In this document: one piece after another, positions 11,701 to 21,183 of the stretch
Layout: every line of letters begins with the position of its first letter
Position numbering within the stretch: position 1 is the stretch's first letter
Assembly: GCA_019244415.1 (NCBI GenBank)
Contig: JAFASN010000006.1
Location: 34,473 to 98,472 of the forward strand
Origin: Verrucomicrobiota bacterium
GTDB lineage: Bacteria > Verrucomicrobiota > Verrucomicrobiia > Chthoniobacterales > UBA10450
Length of the DNA: 64,000 nt
Reading direction: 5' to 3'
Made by a program: the position numbers and the translations under genes
Notes under the pieces: generated by a model
Told to the model about the DNA's origin: nothing
Databases searched by the model: none
Seen by the model: the letters and a program-made list of their open reading frames with translations, nothing else

Positions 11701-12584
11701 TCGAGCGCGAGGTTTTCAATCAGCGCGTTTGTGCTCTCCTCGCCGATGCCGAATTGCCGGAGTGATGCGAGCGCCAACTGCTGTACTTTTGTTTGAGCGA
11801 CGACCCGCAGTGAGCGCGCTTCCTCACGCAAGTCGCCCTGCGCATGAACCGCGCCGCCGCTAAGTACAACATCGATGCCGAACCCGAGCCGGTGCGCGCT
11901 GATCTGCGAGGCATCGACATTCAACAACGCAAGCTTGGTCTGCTCATTCAGCGCGACATTCCGCAAGACCAGATTGCGATTTTCATAACTCGTGGTGCCC
12001 GCGATACCCGACCACGATCGCCCCGAGGCCAACTGCACCTGGCCAATCCGCAGCTCGCCCGGCGCACTCGGGTTCAGGTCGAGATTGAGGTCACGAATGA
12101 TCAAGTCCCGTGGCTGATCACGCACGGTTACGTTCACATTCTCGAGACGCGCGCGCTTCGGGAAAATGCCCGGGAGCGACACCTTCTCGTTCGGCGGGGG
12201 CGAAGGTTTTACCGTCGGCTTTGGGTTAATCACGACCGTAGTGTTTCGCACGTCCAGCGCATCGAGTACGTCTGCCTCGCGACCGCGCAATACCGCGAGC
12301 AAGTTGTACTCAGCGCGAACGTAATCTGCGTCCGCCGCTTGCACCGCCGCGTTGGGCTTTAAGGGCGTGACGTGCAGGTTACGAATCGTTAGTGCGTTCC
12401 AGACATTGCCTTCGACCCGGAAATCCACCTTTAAGTCCTGTTTCGCCGCGACTCGTACTCCGACGAAATGGACGGCGCTTAGCAACAGCGGCCGGTGAAA
12501 GACAAAGAGCAGCGCAAGGATGACGCCGATCGATCCGCAAACGACGCGCCTGCGCCTGCTTCTACTGGTGAGTTGTTCCGCCAC
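8721..12584 (-). CDS. tamB: Translocation/assembly module TamB (DUF490)
   Basis: 1287 aa AsmA/TamB-like protein with N-terminal TM; C-terminal LPQEEIISLLATGTTREE...DVGFGTSEQ; coupled to BamA/TamA-like ORF. Confidence 0.85.
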   Translation of the reverse strand: MAEQLTSRSRRRRVVCGSIGVILALLFVFHRPLLLSAVHFVGVRVAAKQDLKVDFRVEGNVWNALTIRNLHVTPLKPNAAVQAADADYVRAEYNLLAVLRGREADVLDALDVRNTTVVINPKPTVKPSPPPNEKVSLPGIFPKRARLENVNVTVRDQPRDLIIRDLNLDLNPSAPGELRIGQVQLASGRSWSGIAGTTSYENRNLVLRNVALNEQTKLALLNVDASQISAHRLGFGIDVVLSGGAVHAQGDLREEARSLRVVAQTKVQQLALASLRQFGIGEESTNALIENLALDFSGLLSSPKTWKSAGDVLVRDLQVNGITFDRIAARISAHDGVAALQPVELVRASSALQARGEIQLPADARNLGRSPAHFEITSNDLDLQAITAGMPQPVIGQAQVNGVIDVHQDRLAADLKISSGALRSGDAGLEKLDATVSCTKELRTSGRDLPWFDGVQMNAGVIITAPHQGAFAVDNVTAQIEQKGNKVTISHAGVSRGPNSISATGKAELQANTSDFTRQPAQFDVTINAPELAAFWSEPSPDRVAGALSGWAQVTWNGETANGSFDVYGAGLQARNLTVPQLSAAGAIWRSRVFLNDLTASLNQHDFVNAHGSLDLAGEKNFAGKLAVNIADLSTVKPLLAATSNNTTLGGAFTLNWEGSGSLARLAQNGALKLNWTHGQLGNMKALQANIDTTYSPAGLEMPTFFIGSDRMDFEAIASAKNERLEISKIQLNQGPTKYAVGSVSIPFIWKNVGTDAPVFPSDGNVAATFQAENLDLKKISDDLGLPPVASGFVTMKVQADGSLANLHGHLDVDARELRNPKFANLDPATLRVSADAAQGKLNIAGELKQPKIEPVAITAVMPFDAGKLLSTHSLDENTPVQAGVRLPRSSVNFLRQFVPAIQQLDGTAALDVAIGGTIARPVFSGSGDININVARFSNPTLPALTGYQGRLVFRDNALTLEKFAGDLAGGPFVLSGRVLFPKLTEPNLDLTLRADSVLVARNDSLTARADANIRVTGPFMAALVKGDVALTNSHFLKNIDIIPIGLPGRPAPEPPASQPMLSFPDPPLRDWKFDVTVKSKDPFLINGNLATGDAIIDMKLNGTGLQPGLQGQVRLENFDATLPFSTLTVQYGFLYFTPDDPLNPRIELHGTSLIRDYTIHAYIYGTANSPEAVFTSEPPLPQEEIISLLATGTTREELTGSGNVLASRAALLLVKQLYAKFFKKGQPTKNDSFFSRLDVGFGTSEQRTSEQTATARFKVTDNIVLVGDVGVAGDFRGQIKYLIRFR

Positions 12585-12672
12585 GAGCGTGTTACCGTAA
12601 GGACGAGCCGCTAAAGAGCAACGCTTAGTCTCAGCTCTTTACGCGTTTCGCTCCTCAAAGTACAACACCGCC

Positions 12673-14640
12673 ATGCTCGATTTGGCCTCGGCCCTTAAGC
12701 AGCACTTCGGTCACGAGCAGTTCCGCCCGCTCCAGCGCGAGATCATTAACGATGCCCTTAACGGACGCGATGTCTTTGCCGTTCTGCCCACTGGCGGCGG
12801 CAAATCGCTTTGCTTTCAATTGCCCGCCCTTTTGCGCGACGGTCTTACCATCGTTGTCTCGCCCTTAATCGCTTTGATGAAAGACCAGGTCGACGCCCTT
12901 CGCACCGCCGGCATCTCCGCTACTTTCCTTAATTCGTCGCTTGATCGCAGCGAAGCAGCAGAACGATTCCGCCTCCTCAACCGTGGCGAATATCGCCTGC
13001 TCTACCTGGCTCCCGAACGCCTCATGCTCGACGGCTTTCTCGACGCGGCGCTGAATTGGAATATCACGCAGTTCGCCATCGATGAAGCGCATTGCATCAG
13101 CGAATGGGGCCACGATTTCCGCCCTGAGTACCGCGATTTGAAGAAGCTTCGAGCGCGATTCCCTGGTGTGCCCATCATGGCGCTTACCGCCACCGCGACC
13201 GAGCGCGTGCGGCACGACATCCTCAAGCAATTAAAGTTGCGCGAGCCGAGCTGTTACGTCGCCAGCTTCAACCGCCCGAATCTTACCTACCGCGTCGCGC
13301 CGAAAACCGCCGCCTACAGACAGACGCTCGAGTTCATTCGCACGCGACCAGGCGAGAGCGGCATTGTTTATTGCGCAAGCAGGAGAACGGCCGAGACGCT
13401 CGCGCAAAAACTGACAAAAGATGGGATCAGCGCGCAGGCTTACCACGCCGGATTGCAGGCGCATGAACGCACCCGCAGCCAGGAAATGTTTCTGCGCGAC
13501 GACGCGCGCGTGGTCACGGCAACGATTGCGTTCGGCATGGGCATTAACAAACCGAACGTCCGTTTCGTTGTTCACTATGATTTGCCGAAGAACATCGAGG
13601 GATATTACCAGGAAACGGGACGCGCCGGCCGCGATGGGCTCCCGGGCGAGTGCCTGCTGCTGTTCAACGCCGGCGACGTCGCCAAGCAGCTTCGTTTTCT
13701 CGATGAAAAGCCGCCGCGCGAGCAGGAAATCGCGCGCGCGCAACTGCGTGAAATGGTGAGCTACGCCGAGACGCGCGACTGCCGCCGCGCCACGCTCCTG
13801 CGGTACTTCGGCGAGGAATTCGGCGCGACCAGCTGCGATAACTGCGACAACTGCCTCGAGCCCCGCGACACGTTTGATGGTACTATTCCCGCGCAAAAAT
13901 TCCTCTCGTGCGTGCATCGGGTGCGGGAAAGAAGCGGGTTCAGCTTCGGCATCAACCACATCATTGCCGTGCTGACCGGCGCTGACACAGAAGCGGTTCG
14001 CCTGCGGGGACACAACGAACTTTCCACTTACCGCATCGGCCGAGAAATCTCCCGCACAGCATGGCAGGCGATTGGGCGCGAGCTAACGAGACTCGGATTG
14101 ATCGCGGTCGATCCCGGTAAATTCAGCACCGTCGAACTAACTCCGGCCGGTCGTGAAGCACTGAAATCGCGCAGGACAATCATGCTCACCAAGCTGGCAG
14201 ACCCTCTGGAAAAACCAGCTCGAGCTCGCGCCGGACAAATCAACTGTGACGAAGAACTATTCGAGCGGCTCCGCGTGCTGCGCCGCCGCCTGGCTGATGA
14301 GCGAGACGTGCCGGCCTACGTCATCTTTTCCGACGTCTCATTGCGCGAGATGGCGCGCAGCTATCCCACGCAAGTTGCTGACTTCGCCAGGATCCCTGGA
14401 GTTGGTCAGCAAAAGCTGAAGCAATTCGGCGAGATCTTTGTGGCCGAGATTACCAGCTTTCTGTCTGATCATCCGCACACCATCGGTAGCCCAGCTGAAT
14501 CCTCGGAACCTCACAATGATACGCCGGCTCCTGGTTTACACCTTACTGCTTCTCGGCGGGATCGTGCTCGCCTGGCCTTTCATCTGGCTCGTTGCCACTT
14601 CGGTGAAAACGGAGCGCGAGTTGTTCGTGGGGCGCAATAG
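12673..14640 (+). CDS. recQ: ATP-dependent DNA helicase RecQ
   Basis: FRPLQREIINDALNGRDVFAVLPTGGGKSLCFQLPAL, DEAHCISEWGHDFRPEY, QETGRAGRDG, CDNCDNC zinc region, HRDC domain. Confidence 0.95.
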   Translation: MLDLASALKQHFGHEQFRPLQREIINDALNGRDVFAVLPTGGGKSLCFQLPALLRDGLTIVVSPLIALMKDQVDALRTAGISATFLNSSLDRSEAAERFRLLNRGEYRLLYLAPERLMLDGFLDAALNWNITQFAIDEAHCISEWGHDFRPEYRDLKKLRARFPGVPIMALTATATERVRHDILKQLKLREPSCYVASFNRPNLTYRVAPKTAAYRQTLEFIRTRPGESGIVYCASRRTAETLAQKLTKDGISAQAYHAGLQAHERTRSQEMFLRDDARVVTATIAFGMGINKPNVRFVVHYDLPKNIEGYYQETGRAGRDGLPGECLLLFNAGDVAKQLRFLDEKPPREQEIARAQLREMVSYAETRDCRRATLLRYFGEEFGATSCDNCDNCLEPRDTFDGTIPAQKFLSCVHRVRERSGFSFGINHIIAVLTGADTEAVRLRGHNELSTYRIGREISRTAWQAIGRELTRLGLIAVDPGKFSTVELTPAGREALKSRRTIMLTKLADPLEKPARARAGQINCDEELFERLRVLRRRLADERDVPAYVIFSDVSLREMARSYPTQVADFARIPGVGQQKLKQFGEIFVAEITSFLSDHPHTIGSPAESSEPHNDTPAPGLHLTASRRDRARLAFHLARCHFGENGARVVRGAQ

Positions 14641-15895
14641 TCTGTTGCCGCAACTGCCTCATCCCAGGCTTAAATCACCTTACGCTGTCACCGCCCGGGG
14701 AGAACTACAGCGTGCCCTTCGTCTTGGGCAGCTTCGCGCCGACTCAACTGATCTTCAAACCGATCAGCTTCTATCGGGTGATGCTGCGGCCACAGGTTGG
14801 ACGATCACTGGCCCAGGCCAGCTTGTGCGGCAGGCAGATTTCGCGGAGCTACAGTACAATTTCCAGTCGGCTGCCACGGTAACACTATCGCGATCGTTCA
14901 TGACTACTTTCCCGCTGGAACGGCTGCGGCGAATCCAGCTGTACTTTCAGCCGGATGATACCTGGCATCGGTTGACTGTAAGGTTGGAAAAGCTCGGCCG
15001 AAGCTTCAAGGCGGAGCAACCGGTCTATCTTGCCGACTACAACTGGCAAATGGAAACGTGGGAGCAACAGCCGCCGAGTAGTCCAACCAGCATCAAGACC
15101 TGGATAATGTTAAAGCCTGACGGTACTTCAGACATACGCGGGCCTAACGAGCTAAAGATCACGGTCGAGCTACACCGTAGCAGCTTCGTGCGCGCGTGTC
15201 TGGCGAAGGTCTGGCGCAACTATCAACTTACTCTCGATTACATTCCGTTTTGGCGATATGTCGGGACCAGCTTGTTTCTGGTCATCCTTAACCTGGCGGG
15301 CGCTCTTTTTAGCTGTTCATTCGCGGCTTACGCGTTTGCGCGCCTGCAATGGCCTGGCCGATCGGTCGCATTCGCCGCGCTGCTCGCGACCATGATGCTC
15401 CCGGTGCAGGTAACAATGATCCCGCAGTTCCTGATCATGCAGAAGCTCGGATGGTATAACACGCTTAAGCCACTCTGGGTACTCAGCTTCTTTGGCTCAG
15501 GGTTCAGCATCTTCCTACTCCGGCAATTTCTGAAAGGCGGCCCGCGTGATTTGGAGGACGCGGCGCGCCTGGATGGCTGCGGCTACCTCCGTATCTACTG
15601 GTACGTTATCCTGCCCCTGGTCCGCCCTGCTCTGGCTGTGGTAGCTATCTTTACCTTTCTCGCCACCTGGAACGAATTCATGATGCCGCTTATCTACTTA
15701 AACGACCAGCGGCTTTATCCCCTTTCCTTTGGCCTCTACGCGTTTCAGGTGCAATCGCTCCAGCCGGGCACGACGGCGGGCATTGGTATGCTGATGGCCG
15801 GCTCTCTCTTGATGATGTTCCCGGTCATAGCCATCTTCTTCTTCGCGCAACGCTACTTCCTGCAAGGCATCACTTTGACCGGCATAAAAGGCTAA
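14516..15895 (+). CDS. Carbohydrate ABC transporter permease (MalG/UgpE type) with large insertion after TM1
   Basis: Start at MIRRLLVYTLLLLGG; EAA-type loop DLEDAARLDGCGYLRIYWYVILPLVRPALAVVAIFTFLATWNEFMMPL. Confidence 0.9.
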   Translation: MIRRLLVYTLLLLGGIVLAWPFIWLVATSVKTERELFVGRNSLLPQLPHPRLKSPYAVTARGELQRALRLGQLRADSTDLQTDQLLSGDAAATGWTITGPGQLVRQADFAELQYNFQSAATVTLSRSFMTTFPLERLRRIQLYFQPDDTWHRLTVRLEKLGRSFKAEQPVYLADYNWQMETWEQQPPSSPTSIKTWIMLKPDGTSDIRGPNELKITVELHRSSFVRACLAKVWRNYQLTLDYIPFWRYVGTSLFLVILNLAGALFSCSFAAYAFARLQWPGRSVAFAALLATMMLPVQVTMIPQFLIMQKLGWYNTLKPLWVLSFFGSGFSIFLLRQFLKGGPRDLEDAARLDGCGYLRIYWYVILPLVRPALAVVAIFTFLATWNEFMMPLIYLNDQRLYPLSFGLYAFQVQSLQPGTTAGIGMLMAGSLLMMFPVIAIFFFAQRYFLQGITLTGIKG

Positions 15896-16431
15896 CGACA
15901 CTCAAGTAGCTTAATTAAGGACGCGCGGCTGAGCGGCAGCTTGCCAAACAGATTGCCGAGCGCGCTCGCCGCATTCCCAACTCCTGGGTGGCCGACGCCC
16001 GTGATGCGCGCAAGCTCGTTCTCGAAGTACGTGATCGCGCGCACATCAGGTTCCGAGCGGTCGAGAAAACCGAAGGCGCGCTGAAGTAAGGCGAAGATTT
16101 CCGGCTCGTGGTGTTCCCTCTCGGTGCAAAGCTCGATGAGCTCGACGAAATAGGCTGCCGCTTGTGTCCGCACATGGCTGCTCCGGATTCCGGCGAACGG
16201 GTTGGCGACAATGACTTCGCGCAAAGTGTGCAGGGGCGACTTCCTGCTCAGTGCGATCGAAATCTCCGCCTCGAAGAACAGGTCGAGCCGGCCTCGGAAT
16301 GGGCTGTTCGCACGGCGCGCACCGCGCGCGACCGTCTGAATGACGCCCAGCGACTCGGTGCACCACGAGATGATTGAGCTCGTGTCGCTCAGCCGCCGTT
16401 TGCGCAACAGAATGCCGCGCGTGGTTTCCAC
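15892..16431 (-). CDS. recO: DNA repair protein RecO
   Basis: TRGILLRKRRLSDTSSIISWCTESLGVIQTVARGARR N-terminal OB fold; RecO-like length and architecture. Confidence 0.85.
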   Translation of the reverse strand: METTRGILLRKRRLSDTSSIISWCTESLGVIQTVARGARRANSPFRGRLDLFFEAEISIALSRKSPLHTLREVIVANPFAGIRSSHVRTQAAAYFVELIELCTEREHHEPEIFALLQRAFGFLDRSEPDVRAITYFENELARITGVGHPGVGNAASALGNLFGKLPLSRASLIKLLECR

Positions 16432-16494
16432 CGCGAAACGTAATTCGGCCGCGCCGCAGTTGCAGTTCTTTTTTCGCCGTCGCAGCTTCGCGAG

Positions 16495-17418
16495 ATGAAA
16501 ACGCGCAGAATCGGGTCGCTGGCAGTTTCGGTAGTCGGGTTGGGTTGCAATAATTTTGGGTGGCGCATCGACGCGAGCGCAACGGAAGCTGTCATCGACG
16601 CAGCGATTGCAGCCGGGGTAAACTTTCTCGATACCGCTGATCGTTACGGGAAGGGACTGAGCGAAGAATTCCTCGGACGCGCGCTGAAAGGCCGGCGTGA
16701 TGAAGTACTCATTGCCACGAAGTTCGGCATGGAAGTGGGACCGGGCCAGAGCGGGGCGTCACCGAAGTACGTGCGCGAGGCGATCGAGGCCAGCTTGCGA
16801 CGTCTCCGAACGGACCGCATCGACCTTTACCAGATTCATCAGCCTGACCCGCACACACCGATTGGCGAGACGCTTGGCGCGCTGGACGAGCTCGTCCGCG
16901 CCGGCAAAGTACGCGAGATCGGTTGCTCGAATTTCTCCCCCGCGCAATTGCGCGAAGCGGAATCAGTAGCGAAGAGCGGCACGCGTTTCGTCAGCGTGCA
17001 AAACGAGTTCAGTTTGTTTCATCGCGCACCGGAAACCGATGGTGTACTCAAGGAGTGCGAATCGCGCCGGATCGCATTTCTGCCGTACTTCCCGCTCGCG
17101 AACGGCCTGCTCACGGGAAAGTACCGGCCCGGGAAAGGCATCCCGAACGGAAGCCGGGCCGCTGAAGGATTCGGCCCAAAAGTGTTCACCCAGGAAAATC
17201 TCGAGACAGTCGCTGCGCTCAACCATTTCGCCGAGGGACAAGGCCACACCCTCCTTGAGCTTGCCTTTGCCTGGTTGCTGGCGCATCAGCCGGTCGCTTC
17301 CGTCATCGCCGGAGCAAGTAAGCCGGAGCAAATCCGCGCCAATGCAGCCGCTGCTGACTGGCAGCTTACGCGCGATGATCTGGCGGAAATCGACAGCATC
17401 ATGCAAGCGGAGCGCTGA
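16495..17418 (+). CDS. Aldo/keto reductase
   Basis: GLGCNNFGWR, FLDTADRYGKGLSEEFLGRAL, IDLYQIHQPDPHTPIGETLGALDELV. Confidence 0.93.
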   Translation: MKTRRIGSLAVSVVGLGCNNFGWRIDASATEAVIDAAIAAGVNFLDTADRYGKGLSEEFLGRALKGRRDEVLIATKFGMEVGPGQSGASPKYVREAIEASLRRLRTDRIDLYQIHQPDPHTPIGETLGALDELVRAGKVREIGCSNFSPAQLREAESVAKSGTRFVSVQNEFSLFHRAPETDGVLKECESRRIAFLPYFPLANGLLTGKYRPGKGIPNGSRAAEGFGPKVFTQENLETVAALNHFAEGQGHTLLELAFAWLLAHQPVASVIAGASKPEQIRANAAAADWQLTRDDLAEIDSIMQAER

Positions 17419-17445
17419 ACGCCAGATCTGTCCGCACTGCCCGTC

Positions 17446-18744
17446 ATGTCCACCACTCAGACCGCGCGGATTCCAGAAGACGTCAGTGGCCGTCCGCGGC
17501 GACAGCCGGTAGGAGACGTTAGCTGGCGGCGAACCTTTCGCGCGCTGCGGCACCGCAATTACCGGCTTTTCTTTTACGGCCAGCTGATCTCGCTGATCGG
17601 CACCTGGATGCAAACCACCGCGCTGAGCTGGTTCGTTTATCAAACCACCGGATCAAAAATCCTTCTCGGTCTCGTCTCCGCCGCCGGTTCCGCGCCGATG
17701 ATGTTGTTCTCCATCTGGGCCGGCTCGCTCGCCGATATTCACCCAAAACGCACCATCCTTGTCTTCACCCAAGCAGGGCAAATGCTCTGCGCGTTCATCC
17801 TCTCCATCGCTGTCTGGGAACATTTCGCCACGCCGAACTTCATCCTGCTCGTGAGCGCGCTTAATGGAATCGCCATGGGCTTCGACATGCCCGCGCGGCA
17901 GGCATTCACCGTCGAGATGACCAGCCGCGACGATTTACTCAATGCCATTTCGCTCAACAGCTCCATCTTCCACGGCGCGCGCGTACTCGGTCCCGCGCTG
18001 GCAGGGTTTTTGGTCGCGGCGATTGGAGTTGCGCTTTGTTTGTTTTTAAACGCCGTAAGTTTTATCGCAGTGATCGCCGGTCTTCTCATGATGCGATTGC
18101 CCGCGCATCAACGGCCGCACGAAGAAGTGTCCGTGACCGAGCACGCCTGGAGCGGCATTCGTTATTGCACGACAAACGCGCGCGTTCGCTTGATCCTGCT
18201 TCTGTTTTTGGCGGTCGGCGTTTTCGGCTGGTCGTACTCAGTGTTGATGCCGGCTTTTGCCCATGACATCCTCCGCGCCGGCCCAAACGGCTACGGTGTG
18301 CTGATGGCCGCCGGCGGCGCGGGGGCGTTTGTTGGCGCACTCATTGTGGCGACATGGGGCCACGCAGTCGCGCCGCGCAAGCTTGCTCTCGGCGGAGTGT
18401 ACTTATTTTCGTTAGCTCTGCTCGTATTCGCCTTTAGCCGAAGCTTCTATTTCAGCCTTGTGCCGCTTTTCCTCGCCGGCTTCGGCATGCTTCTCTTCTT
18501 TTCCACGTCCAATACCGCAGTGCAGACGATTGTCCCGGATGAGATGCGCGGACGTGTGATGGGTGTCTGGTCGCTCTTTTTCGGCGCAATGATCCCGCTC
18601 GGGAGCATCGAAGCTGGCGCGCTGGCGCATTGGCTCGGCACGCCGATCACCCTCGCCACCGGAGCGATCGTGTGCGCCGCGGCGGCGATCATCGCCCGCC
18701 TCGTTATCAGCCGGCGCGAGAGGACCACCGGAAAAGTAGCATGA
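17446..18744 (+). CDS. MFS transporter (EntS/MFS_3-like)
   Basis: FRALRHRNYRLFFYGQLISLIGTWMQTTALSWFVYQTTGS; 10-12 hydrophobic segments. Confidence 0.92.
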   Translation: MSTTQTARIPEDVSGRPRRQPVGDVSWRRTFRALRHRNYRLFFYGQLISLIGTWMQTTALSWFVYQTTGSKILLGLVSAAGSAPMMLFSIWAGSLADIHPKRTILVFTQAGQMLCAFILSIAVWEHFATPNFILLVSALNGIAMGFDMPARQAFTVEMTSRDDLLNAISLNSSIFHGARVLGPALAGFLVAAIGVALCLFLNAVSFIAVIAGLLMMRLPAHQRPHEEVSVTEHAWSGIRYCTTNARVRLILLLFLAVGVFGWSYSVLMPAFAHDILRAGPNGYGVLMAAGGAGAFVGALIVATWGHAVAPRKLALGGVYLFSLALLVFAFSRSFYFSLVPLFLAGFGMLLFFSTSNTAVQTIVPDEMRGRVMGVWSLFFGAMIPLGSIEAGALAHWLGTPITLATGAIVCAAAAIIARLVISRRERTTGKVA

Positions 18745-18766
18745 GTCAGCCGAGTACCTACAGACC

Positions 18767-19696
18767 GTGATCGAGAAGATTAGCTACCTCGGCCTTCCGA
18801 ATTGCTACCGGCTTTCGAACGGTAATGTAGAACTTGTGGTCTCGACTGATGTCGGTCCGCGTGTTTTGCGCTATGCCTTTGCCGCGTCAGACAATATCTT
18901 CGGCGAAGTACCGCAGCTAAGGACGCCGACAAGTCTGGGAGACTGGAAACCATGGGCGGGACATCGCTTGTGGGTGGCACCGGAAGAGATGCCGCGCAGC
19001 TATGCGCCGGATAATAGCGCAATCGGTTTCGAGATAATCGACGAGTACCGCATCACGTTACGCCAGCCGAAAGATCTCGCCGGCTTCGCCAAAGAAATGA
19101 CGGTTGAGCTAGCGAGAAATGGGTCGCAGGTGAGAGTGCATCATCGCATTGTGAACGAAACGGGAGCACCGGTGTGCATCGCACCATGGGCGATCACGAT
19201 CACGCGCGGCGGGGGTGTCACCATTATTCCCCAGGAGCCTTTTCGCTCCCATGATGAATGTTTAGTTCCGGCGCGCTCACTGGTACTCTGGTACTTTACC
19301 GATTTGACTGATCCGCGGATTGTACTCGGCCGGAAATACATTCAACTATGGACGGATGCCTCGCGGCCCGAGCCGCAAAAGGTCGGCGCAGCTAACCAGC
19401 AAGGCTGGTCGATCTATTATCATCCTGGGCTCGAAACAGTGTTCGCAAAGCAGGTTGAGTACGACTTTGCAGCAAGATACCCGGACTTCGGCGCGAATAC
19501 CGAGACGTATTCGGCGGGAGATTACATGGAGGTGGAGACACTTGGGCCGCTCAAGCTACTCGAGCCAGGGGCCGCAGTATTACATGAAGAACGTTGGCAG
19601 CTATTTCAAGGCGTGAAGTTCGGCATCTCCGAAGGCGAAATCGATGCCGCGCTCACTCCGCTTCTGCCTCGGCTCGACGCTGCCGGGCGAAGCTAA
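18767..19696 (+). CDS. DUF4380-like / aldose epimerase-like fold protein
   Basis: VELVVSTDVGPRVLRYAF, GGHRLW-like AGHRLWVAPE motif. Confidence 0.7.
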   Translation: MIEKISYLGLPNCYRLSNGNVELVVSTDVGPRVLRYAFAASDNIFGEVPQLRTPTSLGDWKPWAGHRLWVAPEEMPRSYAPDNSAIGFEIIDEYRITLRQPKDLAGFAKEMTVELARNGSQVRVHHRIVNETGAPVCIAPWAITITRGGGVTIIPQEPFRSHDECLVPARSLVLWYFTDLTDPRIVLGRKYIQLWTDASRPEPQKVGAANQQGWSIYYHPGLETVFAKQVEYDFAARYPDFGANTETYSAGDYMEVETLGPLKLLEPGAAVLHEERWQLFQGVKFGISEGEIDAALTPLLPRLDAAGRS

Positions 19697-21099
19697 CGAT
19701 TCACGATGTGAATCGCCCGCTTCTCTACCGCGAGTGCCGCCTCTTTCACAGCTTCACTCAAGGTAGGATGGGCGTGGCAAGTCCGACCTAAGTCTTCGCT
19801 GCTGCCGCCAAACTCGATTACCGAAGTAGCTTCGGCGATTAGCTCCGATGCGGCATGCTGCAACACGTGCGCCCCGAGGATCCGATCCGTCTCGGCGTCA
19901 GCCACGAACTTAACCAGTCCTTCAGCATCTTCATTAGCCAGGGCGCGGCCGTTCGCCCGGAAAGGGAACTTGCCGATGCGTACATTCATCCCCTTCTCCT
20001 TCGCCTGGTCTTCAGTCAATCCGACCCCAGCGAGTTCCGGGTTCGTGTAAATGATACCCGGAATCGCGTCGTAGTTCACGTGCCCTGCCTTGCCCGCGAT
20101 GTTCTCGATACAGGCGATACCCTCTTCTTCCGCCTTGTGGGCAAGCATCGGGCCGGCGATCACGTCGCCGATGGCATAGATATGTTCCACATTAGTTTGA
20201 AAATGCCTGTCCACTTTCACTCGCTTGCGATCATCCAGCTCAACGCCTACCCCCTGGCCAATTACTCCGTCCGCGAAAGCGCGCCGGCCCACCGCGACCA
20301 GCACCTTATCGGCTTCGAACGTCAGCGCTTCGCCGCCTTTAGTAGCAGAGACTACGGCGTGACCATTCTCCGCCTTTACGCCCGTAACTTTAGTCTCGAG
20401 ATGGAACTTCATACCTTGGGCGGTGAGGGCACGCTGGAGCAGGTTCGACAATTCGAGATCAAATCCCACAGCTATTCGGGGCAGAAACTCAAGTACAGTC
20501 ACTTCTGATCCAAGCCGGTTCCACACTGAACCTAGCTCGAGGCCAATCGCGCCCGCCCCGATGACCAGGAGCTTCGCCGGAGGTTCGGCAAAGGACAACG
20601 CTTCCGTGCTGCTAACAATTGTCGTGCCATCGAACCTGGCGAACGGCAGCTCGGCCGGTACGCTACCGGTGGCGATAATTATGTTCTCGCTTTCCAGTTC
20701 CTGAGTTTCGCCGTTGCCCGTTTTAACGGACACTTTGCCCGGCGCGTTGATCATGGCGGTGCCTTCAAAGAGAGCGACTTTGTTTGACTTCATCAGCTGA
20801 CGTACTCCGCCGGTAAGCGCCTTAACTACTTTATCCTTGCGGGAAAGCATTGCGGGAAGGTCAACGCGAGAGTTCTCGACTAGTATTCCATGTTTGGCAG
20901 CTTCCTTGCTGATGAAGTGGAAATGGTCGCTCGAAGTAAGGAGCGCCTTGCTCGGAATACAGCCGATGCGCAAACAGGTGCCGCCAAGTTCCTTCTCTTT
21001 ATCGATGATCGCGGTCTTGAGCCCAAGCTGCGCCGCCCTAATCGCTGCTACATAACCTCCCGGGCCAGCGCCGATAATTACTACATCGAATTTGTCCAT
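19693..21099 (-). CDS. lpdA: Dihydrolipoyl dehydrogenase (E3)
   Basis: VVIIGAGPGGYVAAIRAAQLG, GGTCLRIGCIPSKALL redox-active Cys, C-terminal HAHPTLSEAVKEAAL. Confidence 0.95.
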   Translation of the reverse strand: MDKFDVVIIGAGPGGYVAAIRAAQLGLKTAIIDKEKELGGTCLRIGCIPSKALLTSSDHFHFISKEAAKHGILVENSRVDLPAMLSRKDKVVKALTGGVRQLMKSNKVALFEGTAMINAPGKVSVKTGNGETQELESENIIIATGSVPAELPFARFDGTTIVSSTEALSFAEPPAKLLVIGAGAIGLELGSVWNRLGSEVTVLEFLPRIAVGFDLELSNLLQRALTAQGMKFHLETKVTGVKAENGHAVVSATKGGEALTFEADKVLVAVGRRAFADGVIGQGVGVELDDRKRVKVDRHFQTNVEHIYAIGDVIAGPMLAHKAEEEGIACIENIAGKAGHVNYDAIPGIIYTNPELAGVGLTEDQAKEKGMNVRIGKFPFRANGRALANEDAEGLVKFVADAETDRILGAHVLQHAASELIAEATSVIEFGGSSEDLGRTCHAHPTLSEAVKEAALAVEKRAIHIVNR

Positions 21100-21183
21100 A
21101 CTATTTCGTTGGTGCGAACGCGATCGAACACGGCAACGTAACCTTCGCCGTTACTCGATTTGCAGCACTCCGCTGCGGTAACA

